Shown here in pieces: positions 1 through 6,065 of a stretch of DNA of 8,213 bases. The first letter of the stretch is position 1; each line of letters opens with the position of its first letter. Source of the DNA: Actinomycetota bacterium (GTDB taxonomy: Bacteria > Actinomycetota > Acidimicrobiia > Acidimicrobiales > Ilumatobacteraceae). The DNA is taken from positions 1 through 8,213 of the forward strand of contig WLSJ01000077.1 in assembly GCA_009705865.1 (NCBI GenBank), given 5' to 3'. The notes below the pieces were generated by a model. It made no database searches and was not told the origin of the DNA. It saw only the letters and a program-made list of their open reading frames with translations. Position numbers and translations under genes: made by a program.

Positions 1-351
1 TTAGAACGCGCACGTCGTGGGTTTGAATTGATGGAAGAGTCGGCAATCATGCTTGATGGTGCGTACGGCGATGCAGATGACACTGAAGAAGCAGATCTCC
101 TTGAGCTTGTTTTGAATGCACCAACTCACTTTCAAGATTCGTGTATTTCATTCTGCGAACGCGCAGATGCCTGCTACAAGAGAGCTCTTGCTAACAGTGA
201 AGGCGTGGTGTTGGGTGACGATGTCGCGCGGTTCCTCAACGGAATTTCATTGCAACGTGCAGAAGACCTGATGAATGGCCAGAAACCAGCAACTGCGGTA
301 GAAAAAGACTTACTTGCTCGCCTTCAATCACAATTGCCGGCACTGCCATGA
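1..351 (+). CDS. C-terminal part of a cysteine-triad protein, possible Fe-S PD-(D/E)XK nuclease (5' end outside window)
   Basis: The reading frame is open from base 1, so this is the last 116 residues of a longer protein rather than a small gene starting at the TTG/ATG codons near base 28-31. What is visible is an acidic helical stretch (about residues 10-40), then three cysteines at 48, 52 and 58 (C-x3-C-x5-C) followed by a basic helix and a helical tail. A C-terminal cysteine triad of this spacing is known from Cas4/AddB/Dna2-type nucleases, where it binds a 4Fe-4S cluster with one more cysteine upstream. The third gene downstream of it has the related C-x2-C-x5-C. By inference this is a second Fe-S nuclease-like subunit, but the catalytic part is not in the window, so the assignment stays tentative. 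Its TGA stop overlaps the next ATG (ATGA), which implies translational coupling. The gene itself is certain as the tail of a CDS; the function is not. Confidence 0.72.
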   Translation, partial: LERARRGFELMEESAIMLDGAYGDADDTEEADLLELVLNAPTHFQDSCISFCERADACYKRALANSEGVVLGDDVARFLNGISLQRAEDLMNGQKPATAVEKDLLARLQSQLPALP

Positions 352-1865
352 GCGCATCATTAGAAACAGTTCGGCGCTTAAACGCGTGGGCTATTGGTGA
401 ACCGTTAGCCCGCGGCAATGTCATCAACATGCACGTGGCTGACGACGAAGACCTATTCATTGTTTCGTTCTTGCGTATGGGTGGCGAGTCTCGTCCGTGG
501 GGTGTTGCGTACGGCACTATCACCGATGGTCCAACGGTTCTCACTGTTCCGGAAGGTCGTAACCGTCAACTAGTGGCAGACATGATGGCTGCATTTGCGC
601 CAGCAATTCTTGGTCATTTTCGCCATCCGTCGTATAGCGAGGATGGTCCTGCTGCCTATTCAACACAACCGTTGCGTCAAGTGTGGCTGCCCGGAACATC
701 ACACATTGAAATGTTGCATTTCATTGCAGCTGCGTATGCACGATCAACATGGGATAGGCCAGACATTGCAGTATTGAACGCACTCGGCAATCTTGCCAAC
801 TGTTTATTCATTGAATCGCAGCGCCCAGGTCAACAAACAATTGTTGCTGCCACTGATGCATTACGAAACAGCTACATATTTCCTGCTACTCCAGTTCGCC
901 AAGCACACCTTGGCTACTTGCTGGGTTGGCTGAATGGCGGAACAGACCGAGATTCGCGAATGGCATCTGCGCAAGCAGCAGAGAAATTGTCTGTGTCAAC
1001 AGTTCTTGACCCACATGTTGAACGCACAGTTCTGCAGCCATTGGTTTCTGCGTGGGGTGAGGCTCGAAACGAAGGCAACACTTCTGTAATGAGTGAGGTG
1101 AGTGATGACATTCAGGCATCACTTGCAGATGAACTCACTGCGCGGTGGCACCTTGCGCGTGAAGCAGCTGAAACAGTTCGAAGTGATTCGCGACCCGTAA
1201 ACGCAGGGGTCGAGTCACTTCGTATTGACACTGCAAAAAGTTTCTTTCGTAACTGGGGCGAAAAGGCTCTCAACGAACTAGCCGAGGTTGATGCATTCTG
1301 GCCAAACGTATTTACTGATTACGGTGCACGGTCTGCAGGCTTTGCATATCAACTTCGTGCGGCGCAGGACCAGAAAGCCCGACACTTCTTGGTGCACGGT
1401 GACCAAGAACTACAACGTGAAGAACTTGCATCAGGACATGGTGTTATTTGCACCATCACATCTGTTGCCACTGATTCACCAATGTGGAAGGTCGTTTTCT
1501 CGTACCCCGACCTTCCCACGTTGAAGCACGGAGACAAACTTGTCATCGCCGGTACTCCACTCATCGTTCTTGAAGTACATGAGATTGATTTTGATTCTCA
1601 CACCATGATGTTGAAACCAATGTGGAAGAACGCAAAGCCAAAGGCTGGGGCACTTGGCATGGCGCCCACCAGTAAAGAATGGCGCGGAAAAGAGCTGGTC
1701 CTTATTGACGAAATGCCCTACGGCATTGACGAGCGCCGTGCCACTATGACTCATCGTAAAAAGTCATCCGGCTCTGATATCACAGACCTCATTGTTGCTC
1801 GGCCACGCAGACATGCAGCTCTTGACGATGATGGCCCTGTACTTGCTAGTGGGGACGACCAATGA
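348..1865 (+). CDS. Uncharacterised protein with a C-terminal helicase stalk/beta-barrel-like region
   Basis: A 505-aa soluble protein with no signal peptide or membrane segment; I do not recognise a named family. The N-terminal part (about 25-95) alternates strands and short helices. The middle (about 110-200) has a conserved-looking leucine-rich helical region with an RPGQQ motif at 159-163. Residues about 300-365 are helical and charged. Residues 364-426 look like a small beta-barrel: a GVICTITSV strand, a KHGDKLVI strand (393-400) and two further strands. This helix-barrel order resembles the stalk plus 1B barrel that lies just N-terminal of the Walker A motif in Upf1/IGHMBP2/Dna2 helicases. 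The tail (470-505) is basic and then acidic and looks disordered. The gene starts on ATGA with the previous gene and ends on ATGA with the helicase gene, whose motor lacks an N-terminal barrel. I infer a partner or split-off half of that helicase. No nuclease or NTPase motif was found in it. An accessory DNA-binding subunit is the main alternative. Confidence 0.85.
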   Translation: MSASLETVRRLNAWAIGEPLARGNVINMHVADDEDLFIVSFLRMGGESRPWGVAYGTITDGPTVLTVPEGRNRQLVADMMAAFAPAILGHFRHPSYSEDGPAAYSTQPLRQVWLPGTSHIEMLHFIAAAYARSTWDRPDIAVLNALGNLANCLFIESQRPGQQTIVAATDALRNSYIFPATPVRQAHLGYLLGWLNGGTDRDSRMASAQAAEKLSVSTVLDPHVERTVLQPLVSAWGEARNEGNTSVMSEVSDDIQASLADELTARWHLAREAAETVRSDSRPVNAGVESLRIDTAKSFFRNWGEKALNELAEVDAFWPNVFTDYGARSAGFAYQLRAAQDQKARHFLVHGDQELQREELASGHGVICTITSVATDSPMWKVVFSYPDLPTLKHGDKLVIAGTPLIVLEVHEIDFDSHTMMLKPMWKNAKPKAGALGMAPTSKEWRGKELVLIDEMPYGIDERRATMTHRKKSSGSDITDLIVARPRRHAALDDDGPVLASGDDQ

Positions 1866-3178
1866 GCACGCCTGTATATATGGAACTACAGCAGTTCATC
1901 CGCGGCACTGGTCGCATTGCTGTGGTGAAAGCCCCACCAGGTTCAGGAAAGTCATACAACTTGCTGGAAGCGCTTGACGGCGCACTCGCTGATGGAAAGC
2001 GCATTGCAATTGCGGCGCAGACCAATAACCAAGTTGATGACCTGTGTGATCGCTTCTGTGCTCGTTTCCCTGATGATGAGATTGTTCGTTTTTCTAGCGA
2101 GACATACGAGCGGCCGAGCGATCTACCTGACAATGTGCACATCGTCTTCAAGAAAGATTTTTTGCCCGTTGGCCCATCAATCATCATCGGCACTGTCGCA
2201 AAGTTGGGACTAGTTGAGATTGTTGATGAATACGACGTTCTCTTTATAGATGAGGCCTGGCAAATGACATGGGCTGACTTCTTGACTATGCGCGACGTAT
2301 CTGACCGATACGTGATGATTGGCGACCCTGGTCAGATTCCGCCCACTGTCACTATTGCTGTTGACAGATGGGAAGTATCGCCCGTTGCCCCGCACATGCC
2401 CGCACCAGAAGTTGCGATGGAGAACCCGGACCTTCGCGCCGTTACGCAGTTGCTTGAACTTGATACGTGTCGCCGTTTGCCCGGTGACGCGGTTGAGTTG
2501 GTGAATTACTTTTACGACTTTGAATTTGCTGCCTTTGCGGCAAAGGGCGAGCGATTTTTGCGCCCCACGAAGAAGACATCTGATTCTCGAATTGACTCAG
2601 CAATTCTTACGCTGAATGACCACTCCACCGTTATCTACACCCACCCCACCGGACCAGATGGCGCACCTATCGAAACTGATACCGAATTGGCACAAGTGGC
2701 GGCTGATTTCGTTTCGCGCCTACTTGCCTTGCAGTGCGAAGTATCAACGTCACCGGCAGAAACAAATGCACCCCGAAAGCTCACCGCCGCGGATATTGGA
2801 ATCGTTTCTACGCATAACCAAATGAACTCGGCGATTGGTTCCTGTTTACCCACTGCACTGATGGGCGAAAATGGCATTCGCGTCACAACTCCAGAACGCT
2901 GGCAAGGTTTAGAGCGTGCAGTCATGATTGCAGTGCATCCATTGTCGGGTGTACAAACTCCAAGTGCCTTCGATTTGGAGACAGGCCGTCTCTGCGTCAT
3001 GGCATCTCGCCATCAGTCGGCGTGCATTTTCATCACTCGCGATCATGTGGGCGATACGCTGAACTCTCACCTTCCGGCTGCTGACCAAGCATTAGGCCGC
3101 GGTGACACCATCGGCCGGGGCCACGCCCAACACACGGCGTTTTGGCAGTATCACGAAAAGAGAAACCTCATTGTCTAA
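1862..3178 (+). CDS. SF1B (Upf1/Dna2-like) helicase motor, AAA_11/AAA_12 type
   Basis: A 438-aa ATP-dependent DNA or RNA helicase motor. Core motifs run in the right order: Walker A APPGSGKS (24-31, K30), motif Ia AAQTNNQVDDL (51-61), Walker B LFIDEAW (127-133), motif III GDPGQIPP (154-161, Q158), a CRR segment (203-205), motif IV-like IGIVSTHNQ (312-320), motif V TTPERWQGLER (342-352) and motif VI RLCVMASRHQS (376-386). This is the pattern of Upf1/IGHMBP2/Dna2 enzymes. The motor begins only about 23 residues before Walker A, so the usual N-terminal stalk and barrel are absent, and the preceding gene may supply them. Motif VI has SRHQ where the family usually has TRAR; R383 can still act as the arginine finger. 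The tail is rich in His and charged residues. The gene starts on ATGA with the upstream gene, with a weak GGGGA ribosome site at 1851-1855, and overlaps the downstream nuclease start. I infer that it works in one complex with the neighbouring nucleases. Substrate (DNA or RNA) and polarity are unknown. Confidence 0.92.
   Translation: MSTPVYMELQQFIRGTGRIAVVKAPPGSGKSYNLLEALDGALADGKRIAIAAQTNNQVDDLCDRFCARFPDDEIVRFSSETYERPSDLPDNVHIVFKKDFLPVGPSIIIGTVAKLGLVEIVDEYDVLFIDEAWQMTWADFLTMRDVSDRYVMIGDPGQIPPTVTIAVDRWEVSPVAPHMPAPEVAMENPDLRAVTQLLELDTCRRLPGDAVELVNYFYDFEFAAFAAKGERFLRPTKKTSDSRIDSAILTLNDHSTVIYTHPTGPDGAPIETDTELAQVAADFVSRLLALQCEVSTSPAETNAPRKLTAADIGIVSTHNQMNSAIGSCLPTALMGENGIRVTTPERWQGLERAVMIAVHPLSGVQTPSAFDLETGRLCVMASRHQSACIFITRDHVGDTLNSHLPAADQALGRGDTIGRGHAQHTAFWQYHEKRNLIV
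3158..3163 (+). promoter_or_regulatory. Weak ribosome binding site favouring a TTG start for the nuclease gene
   Basis: AAGAGA lies 7 nt before the TTG at 3171. It is the only purine-rich site near a possible start in this frame. The upstream in-frame GTG at 3102 has no such site and would place the nuclease start 77 bp inside the helicase gene. The match to the anti-Shine-Dalgarno sequence is modest, so translation may rely mainly on coupling to the helicase stop at 3176-3178. Confidence 0.4.
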
Positions 3179-5027
3179 TTCACAGCTTCGCTCTACAGAT
3201 AAGGGAGACGCGCGTTTTGTCATTGGTTGCGCTCATCGTGAAGTCAACAATCGCAATCCAGCAATCGATGCTTCGAAGCGCCGTGAACCTAGCGAACAGC
3301 TACTGCACCTTTTTGAACAGGGTCAAATTTTTGAGTCTCAGGTCTTTGCTGAATTAGAACGTCTGCACAAGGTTTCATCACTACGTAAGCAAGATGACGA
3401 TGTCGAAGGCGCAACAATGCGCGCAATGGAACGTGGCGACCGCATCATCATTGGCCCAACACTTCCCACAATCAATCACCGGTCGGGTCGCCCTGACATA
3501 TTGATTCGCTTTGGTGAAGAGAAGATGCGACACGGCAAATGGGCGTACATTCCCGTAGACGTGAAGAATTCAAAGCCTCTTGAAGGTAATGCCGATGAAA
3601 AATGGGCAGTGTCGCCCCTTGATGCTCCATGGTTAGAAAATCGTGAACGCAAAGACATTGGTCTTGGTTCACCAAAGCCAGAACACAGTTTGCAGCTTGC
3701 GCACTACTGGATGATGTTGATTGATCTTGATTACGCACCAGACATTGCGCCAGTTGGCGGAATCATTGACAAAGACCTCAACCTCACATGGCGTGGCCTT
3801 GATGATGGCGAACAATCACCTCTCAAAATCATCGAGCGTGAATGGAAGAAGCGCTGGAACGCAATTATCGCGATGCGCGACGACCTTGATGCGTGCACGC
3901 GACCTGTGTACCGACCCGAATGCCGTGATTGCGTGTGGCACGACATCTGTGAAACTGAACTTGTGCGCGAGCGCCATGTTTCACTTTTGTCTGGCGTCAC
4001 TGTCACACATGTTGGAAAAATGGAAGAGGGTGGAATCACCACTACCCCTCAACTTGCAGCACTTGACCCACGTTCTGCAATTGCAGCTAACAAATGGGGC
4101 CTCATGCCAAGCCTCGGAGAATTGTTCGATATTGCAACTGAGGACCCGTCAATTGAATTATCAATGTTGCCGAAGATGTCAGACAAGCGTCTCGACAAGC
4201 TTGAGGCAATCGGTATCAATACAACAGCTGACCTTTTGTCATACGACCAAGCAACGCTCGCAGTACCCACATACAAACTTCTTGCAGACAACATTGATGC
4301 AGCGCGCGTTGATATGCATGCGGGCAAGTACCCGTTCTACCCACGTGGCCAGAACGCACCGCTCATCCCGCGTGCAGATATCGAAATCGATTTCGACGTG
4401 GAGAACGATGATGTCGTGTATCTATTTGGTGCGTACATCACTCGTAAACAACCTGATGGCTCATACGACAAGGGCGAATATATATCGTTCCATTTCTTTA
4501 ATCGTGATGACCTCACTGAAGAAGGTCGACAGTTCGCCGCGTTCTGGGCATGGCTACATCAACAATTTGATGAGGCTGCTGCGAATGGCAAAACAGCAAA
4601 CGTTTATTGCTATTCAGGAAAAATTGCAGAACTACCAAGAATGCGCGAAGCATCAAAGCGAAATGAAGATGTTCCGGGAGTTCCTACTCCAGAAGAAATC
4701 AATGAACTGGGTGCAGCTGCACATTGGGTAGACCTATACGAAATTTCTAAACCATTGTTGTGGCCAACTCGCCGCACAGGTTTGAAAGATGTCGCCAAGT
4801 TGGCTGGCTTCTCATGGGATGCATCTGATGCAGGCGGCGGTAACTCCATCGTGTGGTATCAAACCGCATGTGGAATTATTCCTGGGGATGCCACCGGCAT
4901 GCAACAAAAACTGCTCACCTATAACGAAGACGATGTGAAAGCCACCCTTGCCCTGCGTAACTGGTTGGCTGATGGCGTTGCGGGCAACGGATGGACTCTC
5001 GAGTCCGTCGAAACACTGTCGAACTAA
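3171..5027 (+). CDS. TM0106-family RecB-like nuclease: Fe-S PD-(D/E)XK plus DEDDy exonuclease-like domain
   Basis: About 618 aa from the TTG at 3171, counted from there. Domain 1 (about 15-265) is a PD-(D/E)XK nuclease: RPDILI with D109, VDVKN with D130 and K132, and a QLAHYW helix (Q175, Y179). Four cysteines, C20 and then C251-x2-C254-x5-C260, match the split 4Fe-4S ligand set of AddB, Cas4 and Dna2. Domain 2 (about 270-385) holds two helix-hairpin-helix-like repeats typical of DNA binding. Domain 3 (about 400-605) resembles the YprB/RNase_H_2 exonuclease: FDVE (D409, E411), a VDLYE strand near 520, TGLKDVAKLAGF (536-547), SIVWY (559-563) and YNEDD (Y584, D588). The second acidic motif near 478-488 is less typical. 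The family is often fused to an SF1 helicase; here the helicase is the separate gene just upstream, overlapping by 8 bp. The role is inferred as DNA end processing or repair, with defence not excluded. A GTG at 3102 would add 23 residues but looks too early, because C20 normally sits near the N-terminus. Confidence 0.9.
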   Translation: MSNSQLRSTDKGDARFVIGCAHREVNNRNPAIDASKRREPSEQLLHLFEQGQIFESQVFAELERLHKVSSLRKQDDDVEGATMRAMERGDRIIIGPTLPTINHRSGRPDILIRFGEEKMRHGKWAYIPVDVKNSKPLEGNADEKWAVSPLDAPWLENRERKDIGLGSPKPEHSLQLAHYWMMLIDLDYAPDIAPVGGIIDKDLNLTWRGLDDGEQSPLKIIEREWKKRWNAIIAMRDDLDACTRPVYRPECRDCVWHDICETELVRERHVSLLSGVTVTHVGKMEEGGITTTPQLAALDPRSAIAANKWGLMPSLGELFDIATEDPSIELSMLPKMSDKRLDKLEAIGINTTADLLSYDQATLAVPTYKLLADNIDAARVDMHAGKYPFYPRGQNAPLIPRADIEIDFDVENDDVVYLFGAYITRKQPDGSYDKGEYISFHFFNRDDLTEEGRQFAAFWAWLHQQFDEAAANGKTANVYCYSGKIAELPRMREASKRNEDVPGVPTPEEINELGAAAHWVDLYEISKPLLWPTRRTGLKDVAKLAGFSWDASDAGGGNSIVWYQTACGIIPGDATGMQQKLLTYNEDDVKATLALRNWLADGVAGNGWTLESVETLSN

Positions 5028-5033
5028 CACTAA

Positions 5034-5050
5034 GGGCGCCAGATTCGCCC
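5034..5050 (+). other. Short inverted repeat in the nuclease-map gap
   Basis: GGGCG (5034-5038) and CGCCC (5046-5050) can form a 5-bp GC-only stem with a 7-nt loop. It lies right after the nuclease stop codon and ends just before the proposed -10 box of map. No T-run follows, so it is a poor intrinsic terminator. It could instead be a transcript 3' end, an operator overlapping the map promoter, or chance. Confidence 0.3.
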
Positions 5051-5051
5051 G

Positions 5052-5057
5052 TAGTCT
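5052..5057 (+). promoter_or_regulatory. Proposed -10 box of a leaderless map promoter
   Basis: TAGTCT fits the actinobacterial TANNNT -10 consensus and ends 7 nt before the ATG at 5065, so transcription would begin at or one base before the start codon. No -35 match is visible at 16-19 bp spacing. No Shine-Dalgarno sequence lies between this box and the ATG, which fits a leaderless message. The coaA gene downstream has the same arrangement. Confidence 0.5.
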
Positions 5058-5064
5058 TTACTGT

Positions 5065-6042
5065 ATGAATACGGCTCCGGAAATACTTCCTGCCTCAAAC
5101 GACCCATGCTGGTGTGGCAGTGGACGCAAATACAAGCGTTGCCACAAAGGCACTGAAGGCCGTATTGAACAAGGCGTGATTAGTCCCATGCGTTCCGTGC
5201 CGTCGAATATCGCAAAACCTCCATACGCCGAAACCGGAAATGTTCCGCGCCTTGAAGAAGGTCGCGTAAAGACTCCAGAGATCATCGAGCGCATGCGTAT
5301 TGCAGGCGATGCCGCGAAAGAGATTTTGCGGCAAGCTGGCGAATTTGTTCGCCCCGGAATTACAACCGACGACATTGACGTATTCGTTCATGATCTCACC
5401 ATCAAGATGGGCGGCTATCCAAGCCCACTGAATTATCACAACTATCCAAAGAGTGTGTGCACCAGCGTAAACGAAGTGATTTGTCATGGCATTCCTGATT
5501 CGCGAGTTCTGCTTGATGGCGACATCATCAACCTTGATGTAACAATTTTCTTAAACGGTGTTCATGGCGATACCAATGCATCATTTGCAGTCGGAAACAT
5601 TTCAGATGAAGACGCTCAACTCATTCGTGTAACTGAAGAATGCATGTGGTACGGCATTGAAGCTGTAAAGCCTGGCGTTGCAATCAACGAAATTGGTCGC
5701 GCAATTGAAGTTCATGCCAAGAAGCACAAGTACGGAGTTGTCCGCGCGTTCATAGGCCACGGCATCGGCGAGAACTTCCACACCGATATTCAGGTGCTGC
5801 ATTACTTCGACCCGCGCAACACCATGATCTTGCGCGAAGGAATGACCTTCACTATCGAGCCGATGATTACGGCTAGTGGCGAATGGCGCCACAAGATGTG
5901 GGACGACGACTGGACAGCCGTTACCTCTGATGGCAGCCGTACTGCCCAGTTTGAACACACCATGGTGGTTACTGCTGATGGCGTCGACGTACTTACAGCT
6001 GGTGTCGGTGCCGTGTCTCCTTCTGCGCCTTGGCGCCGCTAA
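5065..6042 (+). CDS. map: Methionine aminopeptidase type I with N-terminal SEC-C zinc motif
   Basis: A 325-aa cytosolic metalloprotease that removes the initiator methionine from nascent proteins. The N-terminus carries a SEC-C motif (CWCGSGRKYKRCH; ligands C15, C17, C26, H27) as known from SecA tails and some MetAPs, where it binds zinc and may contact the ribosome. A linker of about 35 residues leads to the pita-bread catalytic domain (about 70-312). Its residues match the E. coli enzyme in order: H141 in CHGIPD, D158 in NLDVT, D169 in HGDTNASF, H232 in GHGIG, H239 in FHTD, E265 in TIEPM and E297 in QFEHT. All five metal ligands are present, so it should be active. The ATG at 5065 is chosen because the SEC-C motif begins right after it and a -10 box sits just upstream. 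An in-frame ATG at 4948 would run far into the nuclease gene and adds a sequence without family character. It is separated by 37 bp from the helicase-nuclease cluster and is probably transcribed on its own. Confidence 0.96.
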   Translation: MNTAPEILPASNDPCWCGSGRKYKRCHKGTEGRIEQGVISPMRSVPSNIAKPPYAETGNVPRLEEGRVKTPEIIERMRIAGDAAKEILRQAGEFVRPGITTDDIDVFVHDLTIKMGGYPSPLNYHNYPKSVCTSVNEVICHGIPDSRVLLDGDIINLDVTIFLNGVHGDTNASFAVGNISDEDAQLIRVTEECMWYGIEAVKPGVAINEIGRAIEVHAKKHKYGVVRAFIGHGIGENFHTDIQVLHYFDPRNTMILREGMTFTIEPMITASGEWRHKMWDDDWTAVTSDGSRTAQFEHTMVVTADGVDVLTAGVGAVSPSAPWRR

Positions 6043-6059
6043 CCCCAAAGTCGTAGCGT
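6030..6059 (+). promoter_or_regulatory. Proposed leaderless coaA promoter (-35 TTGGCG, -10 TAGCGT)
   Basis: TAGCGT (6054-6059) fits TANNNT and ends 6 nt before the GTG at 6066, which places the transcription start on the first base of the start codon. TTGGCG at 6030-6035, inside the end of map, matches TTGACA at four of six positions with an 18-bp spacer. There is no ribosome site in the 23-bp gap. Read-through from map is also likely given the short distance. Confidence 0.5.
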
Positions 6060-6065
6060 CTAGTT

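Noticed and set aside
28..351. Small complete gene starting at the TTG/ATG near base 28
   Set aside because: The frame is open to base 1 without a stop and the sequence before the ATG reads as normal coding sequence, so it is the tail of a longer gene.
3102..3170. In-frame 5' extension of the nuclease gene to a GTG
   Set aside because: It has no ribosome site, would overlap the helicase gene by 77 bp, and puts the first Fe-S cysteine unusually far from the N-terminus.
3721..4731. 336-codon open frame on the plus strand within the nuclease gene
   Set aside because: Composition is skewed to S, T, Q and R with no domain pattern, and it is fully inside the well-supported nuclease gene in another frame.
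5034..5050. Intrinsic terminator after the nuclease gene
   Set aside because: The stem is only 5 bp and no T-run follows, so it is listed only as an inverted repeat.
4948..5064. In-frame 5' extension of map to an earlier ATG
   Set aside because: It overlaps 80 bp of the nuclease gene, reads as low-quality sequence, and ignores the -10 box and the SEC-C motif that fit the ATG at 5065.
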